Assembly (NCBI RefSeq): GCF_034521915.1
Contig: NZ_JAXHLU010000018.1
Span: 44,523-108,522 of the forward strand
Direction of reading: 5' to 3'
Origin: Fodinibius sp034521915
Lineage (GTDB): Bacteria > Bacteroidota > Rhodothermia > Balneolales > Balneolaceae
Length of the DNA: 64,000 nucleotides
The notes beneath the pieces are model-generated. The model worked only from the letters and a program-made list of their open reading frames with translations, ran no database searches and was not told the origin of the DNA. Below, piece after piece: positions 16,765 through 24,323 of this stretch. The translations under genes were made by a program, and so were the position numbers. Positions within the stretch are counted from its first letter, which is position 1. Each line of letters opens with the position of its first letter.

Positions 16765-16847
16765 GCCAAGTGATTGGGAAGGCTAGACCAGAAGGACAGC
16801 TTGCCGAATTTCTGGGTGATCAAGTTCTAAATACTCTGTGGGATTAA
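16761..16847 (+). pseudogene. Short coding-like remnant after the hsdR fragment
   Basis: A 28-codon frame ending 'RPEGQLAEFLGDQVLNTLWD' runs directly out of the hsdR fragment in a different frame and stops at TAA. It reads as protein-coding and may be the 3' end of the deleted gene, but I cannot match it to the HsdR C-terminus. Confidence 0.3.
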
Positions 16848-16861
16848 TTATTATAATAAAT

Positions 16862-16878
16862 GTTCGCAAATTGCGAAC
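16862..16878. promoter_or_regulatory. Palindromic operator of the HigBA-SecB operon
   Basis: GTTCGCAA-A-TTGCGAAC is a perfect 17-nt palindrome located 30 nt before the toxin start. HigA-type antitoxins autoregulate by binding such palindromes over their own promoter, and this one sits just upstream of a promoter-like element at 16886-16893. Confidence 0.7.
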
Positions 16879-16885
16879 TATTTTG

Positions 16886-16893
16886 TACCTTTG
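16886..16893 (+). promoter_or_regulatory. Bacteroidota-type -7 promoter element (TAnnTTTG)
   Basis: TACCTTTG matches the TAnnTTTG -7 box of Bacteroidota promoters. It lies between the palindromic operator and the HigB start, implying a very short 5' leader. No clear -33 TTG at the usual distance is separable from the palindrome. Confidence 0.45.
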
Positions 16894-16906
16894 GATCGTT
16901 GCATAA

Positions 16907-17239
16907 ATGAAAGTTCATTTAATAGCAGAACAAACAGTTAACAAGTATGCTAAAGAGCATGCTACTTCAATTAGTTCTTTTAATCGCTGGATTAGAAGAT
17001 TAGAAAATGCTGAATGGGAGAACGCAAATGATATCAGAAAGACTTTTCCCTCTGCAGATCCTTTGGGAAAAGGCAGCGATAGAGTCGTATTTGATGTTGG
17101 AGGTAACAAGCATAGAATCATTTGTGAATATAACTTTGGTAAAACCAGAGTTCATCTTTACGTAAATTGGATAGGTACTCATGCCGAATACACAGAGTTG
17201 TGTAATCAAGGCAGGCAATATACAGTTGACGAGTATTAA
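16907..17239 (+). CDS. higB: HigB-family toxin (mRNA interferase)
   Basis: 110 residues, fitting PF09907-type HigB toxins: 'LIAEQTVNKYAKEHATSISSFNRWIRRLENAEWENANDIRKTFPSADPLGKGSDRVVFDVGGNKHRIICEYNF', with the conserved 'D.....R.VFDVGGNKYRII' core and the terminal 'V...WIGTHAEYTEL' motif with its histidine. These toxins cleave translated mRNA on the ribosome. The gene precedes the antitoxin, the reversed order normal for hig operons, and is separated from it by 15 nt. It is downstream of a perfect palindromic operator. Confidence 0.92.
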   Translation: MKVHLIAEQTVNKYAKEHATSISSFNRWIRRLENAEWENANDIRKTFPSADPLGKGSDRVVFDVGGNKHRIICEYNFGKTRVHLYVNWIGTHAEYTELCNQGRQYTVDEY

Positions 17240-17254
17240 ATAAGGGATAAAGCT

Positions 17255-17773
17255 ATGGCAGATCTTAAATATACAGTTATTAAATCAGATGAGCAGTATG
17301 AAGAGTACTGTAAAATCCACAAAGAATTGGTGTTTAGTGATAATAGCGAAGAGTATCAGGACGAGATTGAGCTTCTGGATCTTTTGATCAAGGACTGGGA
17401 CGATAAGAACAAGCTCGGACCTGATCTTGATCCAGTAGAATTTGTTAAAAGCTTGAAAGAAGATCATGGGCTTACCCAAACGGAACTTGCAGACATTGCT
17501 GGTGTGGGAAAGAGTTATATCTCTGAAATCCTGAATTACAAAAAACGGTTGTCCAAGAAGGTAATACGTAATATTGCAGATCATTTTAAGATCCAACAGG
17601 CTGCTCTAAATAAACATTACCGATTAGAGGGGGAAAGGGTTACTGGTTCTGATGAGGCCAATCTTAGTCCCGTTTATGATATTCAAACTGGTAATCGATT
17701 AAATTATGAGAACAATCAAGCTGAATCCGAATATGTGGTTCCAGCTCAAGGTGAACTGAAGCTTGTTAAGTGA
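17255..17773 (+). CDS. higA: HigA antitoxin with C-terminal chaperone-addiction-like extension
   Basis: 172 residues. An N-terminal acidic region (1-60) is followed by a Xre-type helix-turn-helix at about 74-120 ('GLTQTELADIAGVGKSYISEILNYKKRLSKKVIRNIADHF'). Beyond residue 125 there is an extra low-complexity tail of about 45 residues ending 'EYVVPAQGELKLVK'. Ordinary HigA antitoxins lack it. In toxin-antitoxin-chaperone systems the antitoxin carries such a C-terminal chaperone addiction domain (ChAD), bound by a SecB-like chaperone, and the next gene here is SecB-like. It should neutralise HigB and repress the operon through the 17-nt palindrome. Confidence 0.88.
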   Translation: MADLKYTVIKSDEQYEEYCKIHKELVFSDNSEEYQDEIELLDLLIKDWDDKNKLGPDLDPVEFVKSLKEDHGLTQTELADIAGVGKSYISEILNYKKRLSKKVIRNIADHFKIQQAALNKHYRLEGERVTGSDEANLSPVYDIQTGNRLNYENNQAESEYVVPAQGELKLVK

Positions 17774-17775
17774 TT

Positions 17776-18237
17776 ATGAGTGAAGAAGAGAAACAAGGAA
17801 TCTCAATTAATTTTGGTCTTGAAGCATTCGAGATTCTGAAATATGAGTATAAAGGATCTGAAAAAGATATTGATCTAAAAGAACTTGGTTTCCAGGTACA
17901 GTTTAAGCATCATGCTGATATTGAAGGCAGTACCTTTTCTATTGAATTTAAGATTACCGCCCAACTTGGGAGGGATAAGCCTGTAGAGTTAGGACACATC
18001 ATAACTCGTACAACTTATAGCCTGTCGAATATGGATGATCTGATAAATGAAGATGGTGATTTTATCTTACCCAAAGGTCTTGCTATAACATTACTCAGTA
18101 TTGCCCTTTCTACAACCCGAGGTGCGTTGGTAGCGAAATCAGAGGAGAATATTCTCTCGGAGGCTATTTTACCTTTAGCAGATCCCAAAGAAATGTATGA
18201 GACTTCACCGTTAAAGGGTGAGCTGGATGTCAAGTAA
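17776..18237 (+). CDS. SecB-like chaperone of a toxin-antitoxin-chaperone (TAC) operon
   Basis: 153 residues from the ATG; a GTG two codons earlier overlaps the HigA stop and is an alternative start, so translation is coupled. The C-terminal part, 'ALSTTRGALVAKSEENILSEAILPLADPKEMYE', parallels the SecB signature in which a V-x-R-G stretch is followed by L-x-L-x-P-V-x-F-D-x-L-Y. The first two-thirds give the four beta-strand plan of SecB ('FQVQFKHHADIEGSTFSIEFKITAQLG', 'ELGHIITRTTYSL'). In the M. tuberculosis HigBA-Rv1957 system the chaperone binds the antitoxin ChAD so it can fold. Assignment is by pattern plus operon position. Confidence 0.75.
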   Translation: MSEEEKQGISINFGLEAFEILKYEYKGSEKDIDLKELGFQVQFKHHADIEGSTFSIEFKITAQLGRDKPVELGHIITRTTYSLSNMDDLINEDGDFILPKGLAITLLSIALSTTRGALVAKSEENILSEAILPLADPKEMYETSPLKGELDVK

Positions 18238-18499
18238 AGTTATTGTTCTATTCTTTTTGTGATCTCACTAGTAGAAAAAAGAGCATAGGTAAAAACATTC
18301 TATTGTCCCCAGCAGTTATATCATTATACGCCCGGAATGGTTTGCCCCTCAACCTTGTGATCCGAAGTAAGCGTAAAAAACTTTATTTAGAGTTGAGTGC
18401 GCACAGAAATTGTGGAGATTGACAGGACATATTTTTATAAGTATCTATGCTCTTTTAATTAGAAATGGGCATTTAACTATACCTATTCCTGTACTATCT

Positions 18500-18536
18500 C
18501 AAAAAAAGCCGCTAACTCTATGGGAGCTAACGGCTT
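18500..18536 (-). terminator. Intrinsic terminator of tRNA-Asp
   Basis: On the minus strand AAGCCGTTAGCTC pairs (with G-T wobbles) with GAGTTAGCGGCTT, followed by TTTTTTTG. It lies about 10 nt beyond the 3' end of the tRNA. The rest of 18238-18499 has no gene that I can support. Confidence 0.8.
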
Positions 18537-18545
18537 ATAAGAAAG

Positions 18546-18619
18546 CGATCCGGACGAGACTCGAACTCGCGACCTCCTGCGTGACAGGCAGGCGTTCTAA
18601 CCAACTGAACTACCGGACC
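18546..18619 (-). tRNA. tRNA-Asp (GTC)
   Basis: 74 nt on the minus strand. The acceptor stem is GGTCCGG with CCGGATC plus discriminator G, the D arm has GTAGTTCAGTTGGTTAGAAC, the anticodon arm CCTGC-CTGTCAC-GCAGG carries anticodon GTC, and the T arm is intact with GTTCGAGTC. CCA is not encoded. It is followed by a terminator, and an incomplete tRNA-like copy lies just upstream. Confidence 0.97.
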
Positions 18620-18660
18620 GTGTTTAAAATGTCAATATGACCTTATATCAGTAGATAATC

Positions 18661-18716
18661 GCCTGAACTCGCGACCTTCCCGAAACATCGGGACGTTCTA
18701 ACTGAACTACGGGACC
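18661..18716 (-). pseudogene. Degenerate tRNA-like remnant
   Basis: The minus strand contains GGTCCCGTAGTTCAGTTAGAAC, a TCCCG/CGGGA anticodon-like stem with only six loop bases, and GGTCGCGAGTTCA matching the T-arm start of the neighbouring tRNA-Asp. It lacks the rest of the T arm and the 3' acceptor strand, and the D loop is shortened. It looks like a decayed partial duplicate of the tRNA, as may be left by integration and loss of an element. Confidence 0.6.
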
Positions 18717-18839
18717 AAATGAGAGCCCAAATATAACGACCTTTTGGCTCCTATGTCAAGCATAATTTATGCTATTTTTGATCCTTTGATTCACATATGG
18801 AATTTATTACTATAGGAAAAAATTAAGCTAATTAAATTT

Positions 18840-19232
18840 ATGTATCAGCCCACATTTGTTGAGGTTTCCCATGATATCAGTGTTGAGGTAAGGCCGAGCT
18901 ATTTAGAAGAGGAATCAAGCCCTGTTGCTGATAAACATGTATTTGTTTACTTCGTTACCATTCGAAATATGGGAGACCAGCCGGTACAATTGTTGCGAAG
19001 ACATTGGGAGATTAAAGACTCCGGCGGACAAGATCATGAAGTCGATGGAGCGGGTGTAATTGGGTTACAACCAACGATCAAGCCGGGTGCCGAGCATGAA
19101 TACAACAGCTTTTGTGTGCTAAAATCGTATCGTGGCAGTATGCGTGGGTATTATACTATGGAGCGCAGTGATGGGAAAATAATAAAGGTTCGAATACCGG
19201 AATTTTTACTTACATCACATCTATTGAACTAA
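18840..19232 (+). CDS. apaG: ApaG family protein
   Basis: 130 residues covering the whole DUF525/ApaG beta-sandwich: 'DISVEVRPSYLEEESSP.....FVYFVTIRNMGDQPVQLLRRHWEIKDSGGQDHEVDG' followed by the signature 'GAGVIGLQPTIKPGAEHEYNSFCVLKSYRGSMRGYY', which matches the family G-x-G-V-V-G-x-x-P-x-x-x-P-G-x-x-F-x-Y-x-S. ApaG is associated with Co2+/Mg2+ homeostasis and Ap4A metabolism in enterics; the biochemical role remains unsettled. It is a single gene convergent with the peroxidase. Confidence 0.93.
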   Translation: MYQPTFVEVSHDISVEVRPSYLEEESSPVADKHVFVYFVTIRNMGDQPVQLLRRHWEIKDSGGQDHEVDGAGVIGLQPTIKPGAEHEYNSFCVLKSYRGSMRGYYTMERSDGKIIKVRIPEFLLTSHLLN

Positions 19233-19234
19233 AT

Positions 19235-19271
19235 AAAAAAGGAGGACCGCAAGTATCAGTTACGGCCCTCC
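19235..19271 (-). terminator. Intrinsic terminator after the glutathione peroxidase gene
   Basis: On the minus strand GGAGGGCCG pairs with CGGTCCTCC across a 13-nt loop, followed by TTTTTT. It directly abuts the apaG stop on the other strand and could stop both transcripts. Confidence 0.65.
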
Positions 19272-19310
19272 GTCGGGATGGTGATGGGATGTATTAGGGA
19301 TACATCATAT

Positions 19311-19862
19311 CTAACTGTTTAATTCCTTTTCTATTGTCCTTAAAATCTCATCGCTCTGTGGTTTTACATCGCTTCGATAGCGATGGATTAGTTTTCCGTT
19401 CTTATCAATCAAGAATTTCTCGAAGTTCCATTTTATTTCGCCGGTAAAATCGGGATTTTCAGCCGTTGTCAAATACGAGAACAATGGATGCTGATCATCG
19501 CCTTTAACGGATACCTTTGAGAACATCGGAAAACTTACATCGTAGTTCACATTACAAAACTGTTTAATCTCTTCGTCCGTTCCCGGCTCTTGCCCGCCAA
19601 AATTGTTGGCAGGAAAACCCAATACAACAAGGCCATCATCACTATACTTTTCGTATAAGGCTTGCAATCCTTCGTATTGTGGAGTATAGCCGCACTCCGA
19701 AGCGGTATTGACGATTAGTAAAACTTTTCCTTCATATTTATTTAGTGATGTTTCTTCTCCGTCAATATTAGTAGTTTTGAACTCGTAAACGGAATCTGTG
19801 GTTGTATCAGCAGTATGTAACGACATTGATAAAAGAATTATTAAGAGTCCTGCGGTTTTCAT
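19311..19862 (-). CDS. Periplasmic glutathione peroxidase-like thiol peroxidase
   Basis: 183 residues. An N-terminal hydrophobic signal (about 3-18) is followed by the GPx thioredoxin-like fold. The peroxidatic Cys57 lies in 'NTASECGYTPQ', with Gln91 in 'FPANNFGGQEPG' and Trp145-Asn146 in 'IKWNFEKFLI' completing the catalytic tetrad. A second cysteine (Cys103 region, 'QFCNVNY') is the usual resolving residue of thioredoxin-dependent members. It should reduce hydroperoxides in the periplasm using thioredoxin-type donors. Monocistronic by context. Confidence 0.93.
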   Translation of the reverse strand: MKTAGLLIILLSMSLHTADTTTDSVYEFKTTNIDGEETSLNKYEGKVLLIVNTASECGYTPQYEGLQALYEKYSDDGLVVLGFPANNFGGQEPGTDEEIKQFCNVNYDVSFPMFSKVSVKGDDQHPLFSYLTTAENPDFTGEIKWNFEKFLIDKNGKLIHRYRSDVKPQSDEILRTIEKELNS

Positions 19863-19885
19863 AGATTTTACACCTTATTTAACAA

Positions 19886-20683
19886 ATGACATATATGAAA
19901 TGTAAAGATACAACAAAGAATTCCCTGCTTTTTGAAAAAAGATATAAAATCTTAGTCCCCTTCTTATCGATTCTGTTTATCCTGATGGCTGTAAATACAA
20001 AGCAGTTGCAGGCACAGATGTTTTCGGTGGGCGAATCAGGACCTAGCTATAATCGTCCCATGTCTGAACTATATGTAGGCGTAGGTTCTATGGATGCGAA
20101 TTTTAAAGGAGAATCTAACTTAAATGGGGCAGGAGCTTTTGGATATAGCGGACCGGTGTTATCAGTGGGATATAATACCGGGGGAATAAATTTATATCTT
20201 TCCACCGGAGGTAAAATTACAGGAGTGGACGATAGAGCATACTTTCACACAGGTGGTAACTTTGATTTTGGGCTTAGCCTATATCGAAGTTCTAAAATTA
20301 ATGTAAAAATCCCCATCCGTATAGCATCGCGCTACACCAATATCACGAACAATCAGACCTTTCGATTTCTTACAGTTAATCGATTTCAATTTGGAATGAT
20401 TGCAGCTGGAGCTGGAATAAATGGAGTTTGGCGGCCTGCTAAAAACTTTCGAATTGAAGTTGGAGCAGTTCCAACTTATGGATTTTCTTTTGCAACGGGG
20501 GGATCGTTAGGCGGGTCAATAGGAACCGTTAATGCGCATGGCAAGCTGTATTTTGATCGTCTATTTAACGACAAGGGATTATCGATTGGTTATAAATATG
20601 ATTTGCGCAGTTATGATATCGAAGACGATATCTACGACTACGACATGAAAGGACACAGTGTTGAAATAGGAGTTACTTTTTAA
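19886..20683 (+). CDS. Outer-membrane beta-barrel protein, unknown
   Basis: 265 residues. The signal peptide (hydrophobic core about 22-38, cleavage near Q-A-Q) is preceded by a long basic leader, so the true start may be the second ATG. The mature protein consists of amphipathic strands with the alternating aromatic/glycine pattern of a barrel ('ELYVGVGSMDANF', 'GGINLYLSTGGKITG', 'NFDFGLSLYRSSKINVKIPIRIASRYT', 'GHSVEIGVTF' with a terminal Phe). No family recognised. The next gene begins 4 nt after its stop, so it heads a three-gene operon. Confidence 0.75.
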   Translation: MTYMKCKDTTKNSLLFEKRYKILVPFLSILFILMAVNTKQLQAQMFSVGESGPSYNRPMSELYVGVGSMDANFKGESNLNGAGAFGYSGPVLSVGYNTGGINLYLSTGGKITGVDDRAYFHTGGNFDFGLSLYRSSKINVKIPIRIASRYTNITNNQTFRFLTVNRFQFGMIAAGAGINGVWRPAKNFRIEVGAVPTYGFSFATGGSLGGSIGTVNAHGKLYFDRLFNDKGLSIGYKYDLRSYDIEDDIYDYDMKGHSVEIGVTF

Positions 20684-20687
20684 ACTG

Positions 20688-20996
20688 ATGAAAACCGAAA
20701 AACTGATTTTAGAACTTGAACAGCTCATTGAACAACTGGGCTATACCATTCGCAAGGAAAAGGGAACATTCCGGGGGGATTCTTGTGTGATGGAGGGGCA
20801 AAAGTTGGTAGTTCTGAATAAAAATAAACCCGAACAGCAACAGGTGGGATTGCTGGCCCGTGTTCTTAAAAATAAAGAGCAGGAATTATCGGATATCTAT
20901 ATTAAGCCGGTTATTCGCAAGCAGCTTGAGGAACTTTGGGATCGGTTTGAGAAGTATAAAGACAGTGAAATTGAAGAAATGGATATTGATATTTAG
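20688..20996 (+). CDS. Conserved-looking 102-residue protein
   Basis: Short alpha/beta protein beginning with a helix 'KLILELEQLIEQLGYTIRKEKGTFRGDSCVMEGQKLVVLNKNKP', then a second helical half rich in charged residues. This layout recurs as an uncharacterised protein beside PhnP-like MBL hydrolases in Bacteroidota. No motif suggests an enzyme. Stop and next start are separated by 3 nt, so translational coupling with the hydrolase is likely. Confidence 0.7.
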   Translation: MKTEKLILELEQLIEQLGYTIRKEKGTFRGDSCVMEGQKLVVLNKNKPEQQQVGLLARVLKNKEQELSDIYIKPVIRKQLEELWDRFEKYKDSEIEEMDIDI

Positions 20997-20999
20997 ACG

Positions 21000-21761
21000 A
21001 TGAAGTTAACGTTTTTGGGTACCGGAACTTCCATGGGCGTCCCAACGGCCGGGGGATTTGGTAAAGAGCAAATTGATGGAGATCCGCGTAACATTCGTTG
21101 GCGCTGTTCGGCATGGATAGAAACCGAAGAGTCATCTATTGTTATTGATACCGGACCTGAATTTCGATTGCAGTCGATCCGGGCCGGACTTTCGGAAATC
21201 GATCTGGTGCTTATTACGCATGAGCATATGGATCATATTGCCGGGCTCGACGATCTGCGCCCATTTTGCTATAAGCAGGACCAATCTATTCCGGTATATG
21301 GCAGCTCTATTTGTTTGGATGCTATTCGGCGTCGTTTTGAATATATGTTTGGTCCTGATCGTTATCCCGGAGCAACGGATATCGATTTAAAGGAAATCAG
21401 TGATCCGATTACGTTTAGGGATTTAAAAATTACGCCATTGCCTGCTATCCACGGTAAGGTTACCGTAATTGGATATCGCGTGAATGACATATCGTATATT
21501 ACAGATGTTAAAAAGCTGCCTGATTCAACGAAAGAACGTATTCTGGGTTCCAAAGTGGTGGTGCTGGATGGATTGCGCTGGAAGCCGGAACATCCCACCC
21601 ATATGACCATTCCCGAAGCGGTGGAGGTTGCCAATGAGCTTGATATCCCCCAAACCTATCTGTGTCACATGAATTCGTATGTGAATCACGAGGAATCGAA
21701 TAAGCGGCTGCCCGACCATGTACGTCTGGCCTACGATCAGCTAACGCTTACTATTGATTAG
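21000..21761 (+). CDS. PhnP-like metallo-beta-lactamase-fold hydrolase
   Basis: 253 residues. It starts 'LTFLGTGTSMGVPTAGG', the RNase Z/PhnP-type entry to the MBL fold, and has the metal motif H74-x-H76-x-D78-H79 ('ITHEHMDHIAGLDD'), further ligands at the 'YITD' and 'HM' strands and a conserved 'PLPAIHGKV'. Relatives cleave cyclic phosphodiesters such as phosphoribosyl 1,2-cyclic phosphate; others act in lipoate or PQQ pathways. The exact substrate cannot be read from sequence. Last gene of a compact operon with the barrel protein. Confidence 0.85.
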   Translation: MKLTFLGTGTSMGVPTAGGFGKEQIDGDPRNIRWRCSAWIETEESSIVIDTGPEFRLQSIRAGLSEIDLVLITHEHMDHIAGLDDLRPFCYKQDQSIPVYGSSICLDAIRRRFEYMFGPDRYPGATDIDLKEISDPITFRDLKITPLPAIHGKVTVIGYRVNDISYITDVKKLPDSTKERILGSKVVVLDGLRWKPEHPTHMTIPEAVEVANELDIPQTYLCHMNSYVNHEESNKRLPDHVRLAYDQLTLTID

Positions 21762-21777
21762 AGGCCCTGCTCCGGAA

Positions 21778-22863
21778 TCACACAAATCGTTTTAGGTCAT
21801 CATCTTTGCGGAGCCTGTTGACTACCTTTTTAACACCTTGAGAACTGTCCAGATCGCAAACCAAAATGGCATTGTCTGTTTCCACAACGGCAAGATTTTC
21901 AACACCTACGAGTGCAATCATTTTGCCACTATTACTTTGGATAAGATTATTTTTGGCATCAGCGGTGGCAGAGGTGTTAGTCTGTATAACATTGCCGTCC
22001 TCATCTTTGGACCTCAAGTCGTAAACGGCCCTCCAGCTTCCCACATCATTCCATTCAAAGGAGCCGGGAACAACAAAAACGCTGTCGGCCTGTTCCATTA
22101 TTCCATAGTCAATGGAAATAGAAGTGCAGCCGTAATAAAATTCATCAACAGCCTCTTTTTGATTTTTGGTACCAACTTCAGGTTTTAGTTTACTTATCTC
22201 ATCAAAAAGGGTGGGCAGATGTTGCTTGAATTTATCCAAGATAGTTGAAGCTTTCCAGACGAACATTCCGCTGTTCCAGAGGAAATTGCCTGATTCGATA
22301 AACTCTTTCGCCGTTTCCAAGTCGGGCTTTTCACGGAATTGATTTACTTTTTTAACCTGGTGCCCTTTGACGTTTTCCGAAGTATCCTCATCAAACTCAA
22401 TGTAACCATAGCCGGTTTCTGGATGGTCGGGTTTGATGCCGATGGTTACCAGCGCGCCGGGTTCCTGAGCTTTGGTTTCGGCGGTTTCTAAAATGGATAA
22501 AAATGTATCGGGCTTGCCGATTAAATGATCCGCAGGCAATACAACCATGGTTCCGTCAGGGTCTTTTTCCCGGATAAGTGTAGCAGCAGCCGCTACACAA
22601 GGTGCGGTATTTTTGCCCACAGGTTCACCGACGATATTATTAGCCGGTACATCAGGGAGCTGCTCCTGCACCAAATTTACATACTTATCGTTGGTAATGA
22701 CCCAGACACAATCGGCAGAAACCAGTGGTTTGATCCGATCAACGGTATCCTGCAGCATGGTGCGATCGCCAAAAATATTTAAGAATTGTTTGGGACGAGC
22801 TTCAGTGCTTCGTGGCCAGAATCGGGTACCTGATCCGCCGGCCATAATTACGGCGTGTAGCAT
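21778..22863 (-). CDS. manC: Mannose-1-phosphate guanylyltransferase
   Basis: 361 residues, single-domain form without the C-terminal isomerase. The nucleotide-binding loop 'MAGGSGTRFWPRS' (8-20) and 'PKQF' (24-27) are canonical, with the sugar-binding 'NFLWNSGMFVWKA' motif and 'SIDYGIMEQ', plus the 'GSFEWNDVGSW' block. It makes GDP-mannose from mannose-1-phosphate and GTP, feeding polysaccharide and glycan synthesis. It converges with the MBL hydrolase and has a free upstream region. Confidence 0.95.
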   Translation of the reverse strand: MLHAVIMAGGSGTRFWPRSTEARPKQFLNIFGDRTMLQDTVDRIKPLVSADCVWVITNDKYVNLVQEQLPDVPANNIVGEPVGKNTAPCVAAAATLIREKDPDGTMVVLPADHLIGKPDTFLSILETAETKAQEPGALVTIGIKPDHPETGYGYIEFDEDTSENVKGHQVKKVNQFREKPDLETAKEFIESGNFLWNSGMFVWKASTILDKFKQHLPTLFDEISKLKPEVGTKNQKEAVDEFYYGCTSISIDYGIMEQADSVFVVPGSFEWNDVGSWRAVYDLRSKDEDGNVIQTNTSATADAKNNLIQSNSGKMIALVGVENLAVVETDNAILVCDLDSSQGVKKVVNRLRKDDDLKRFV

Positions 22864-22958
22864 AAAAGTAAATAAGCGTTAGAATTGATGAATTTGGAAA
22901 GGGAAGGTATTGAAAATCCCAACAAGTGTGAAGAAGTTTTGTTGGATGTATCCCACGA

Positions 22959-23210
22959 TTAAACAGTAACGGTGTACTCTTCGTCGAGGTGATGTTTATT
23001 GATAAGATGAATAATATCTCGGGCGGATTCTGCAAAAGCGGTATTGGGATAGTGTTCTACAATTTTTTCGGCCGCAAAAATAGCTTCAAGATATTGTTTG
23101 TTTACTACCTTCATCCGTGTTTTTTGCAGGATAGGCATGGCCTCGTGTGATCCACAGGCGGTAATGAGTCCGGTTATTAAAAAAATGATGGAAGTTTCCG
23201 GGTTGTTCAT
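22959..23210 (-). CDS. Small predicted lipoprotein with TPR-like helices, downstream of phoR
   Basis: 83 residues from the ATG; a TTG lies one codon earlier. A hydrophobic N-terminus runs to 'LITACGSH', a plausible lipobox, and is followed by two helices ('NKQYLEAIFAAEKIVEHYPNTAFAESARDIIHLI') that look like one tetratricopeptide repeat of BamD/YbgF kind. It starts 18 nt after the histidine kinase stop, so it is likely the third gene of the phoBR operon. Function unknown; a periplasmic partner of the sensor is a guess from position. Confidence 0.55.
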   Translation of the reverse strand: MNNPETSIIFLITGLITACGSHEAMPILQKTRMKVVNKQYLEAIFAAEKIVEHYPNTAFAESARDIIHLINKHHLDEEYTVTV

Positions 23211-23228
23211 CAAAATATGTTATGGCAC

Positions 23229-24323
23229 TTAATTGGTTAATTCTGCTTCTGCAGATGTACGATCAACTTTGCTGAGCGTGAAACTGAATGAGGAGCTGAC
23301 CTTGGGAGTACTTTCGATAAACAGCTCTTCGTCATGAGCCTTAATAATATGCTTTACGATAGCCAGTCCCAAGCCGGTGCCTTCGCCGTCCTCTCGAGAA
23401 CGAGATTTATCAACTCGAAAGAAACGTTCGGTGACCCGTTCAATATGCTGCTGACTAATCCCAATACCCGTATCCTTTACATACACTAATACACGGCTTT
23501 CATCTTCTGCCCACGATTTAACACCAACGGTAACCTTGCCTCCTTCAACATTGTACTTGATGGCATTGTCGACCAGGTTAATGAGAACTTGTTTGATCTG
23601 ATTACGGTCGGCGCTGACGGAGAAAACGTGGGGGATATTCGTTTTAAGCAAGACGTCGGCTTTGTCGGCCTTGTATTGCAGAATATTAACCACCTCCACG
23701 ATCAGCTCTTTGAGATTAAAGTCTTGGATATCAGACTTTAATTCCCCCGTTTCAAGCTTTGAGATCTCCATTAGATCTTTGGTGAGATAGATGAGACGAT
23801 TGACGTTTCGCATTGCCTTTTCAAGGAACTTGCGGTTGACTTCCGCATCATCAATAGCGCCGTTTAGCAGCGTTTCGATAAAGCCCTGGATGGCAAATAT
23901 GGGTGTTTTAAGTTCGTGAGAAATATCCCCGATAAACTCCTTGCGGTAATTTTCTATTCTGTTAAGGCGTTGTATTTCACGCTCTACCGTTTTGCTGGCA
24001 CGTACCGTTTGCTTGATAAGATAGTCGAGTTCATCATGATTTTTCGTCTTAAGCTCTTCGTAATCCCGAAAACGCTTATTTAGTATATTTTTATTGATCT
24101 GATTAAGGGTCTCCAGGCGGGAAAATTGCTGTTTATAGATAATCACGTAAACAATAATCCCTGATAGCAGGAACATCCCGCCGCCTAGAAGAAGTGAGTT
24201 TGTAAAGGCAGTGTTCAACAAGAATTTAGCAGCAACACCTGCCGCGATGCCAATTAACAGCCCGGCATAGATGGCACTGCGGAATGCAAGACGTGATGAT
24301 CTTTGAAAAGGTTTTTTTCTCAT
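23229..24323 (-). CDS. phoR: PhoR-like sensor histidine kinase
   Basis: 364 residues. Two membrane helices (about 13-33 and 43-63) with almost no periplasmic loop, a HAMP/linker helix, then the phosphoacceptor His136 in 'IGDISHELKTPIFAIQGFIE' and a HATPase domain with N box 'DRNQIKQVLINLVDNAIKYN', G1 'VKDTGIGISQ', F box 'FFRVDKSRSREDGEGTGLGLAIVKHI'. Lacking a sensory periplasmic domain, it resembles PhoR of the phosphate system, which senses through the transporter. Its start overlaps the phoB stop by 4 nt. Assignment as the Pho kinase is by architecture; no pst genes are in the window. Confidence 0.85.
   Translation of the reverse strand: MRKKPFQRSSRLAFRSAIYAGLLIGIAAGVAAKFLLNTAFTNSLLLGGGMFLLSGIIVYVIIYKQQFSRLETLNQINKNILNKRFRDYEELKTKNHDELDYLIKQTVRASKTVEREIQRLNRIENYRKEFIGDISHELKTPIFAIQGFIETLLNGAIDDAEVNRKFLEKAMRNVNRLIYLTKDLMEISKLETGELKSDIQDFNLKELIVEVVNILQYKADKADVLLKTNIPHVFSVSADRNQIKQVLINLVDNAIKYNVEGGKVTVGVKSWAEDESRVLVYVKDTGIGISQQHIERVTERFFRVDKSRSREDGEGTGLGLAIVKHIIKAHDEELFIESTPKVSSSFSFTLSKVDRTSAEAELTN

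Noticed and set aside
18410..18640. 76-codon plus-strand frame
   Set aside because: Runs through tRNA-Asp on the opposite strand and its terminator; not a gene.
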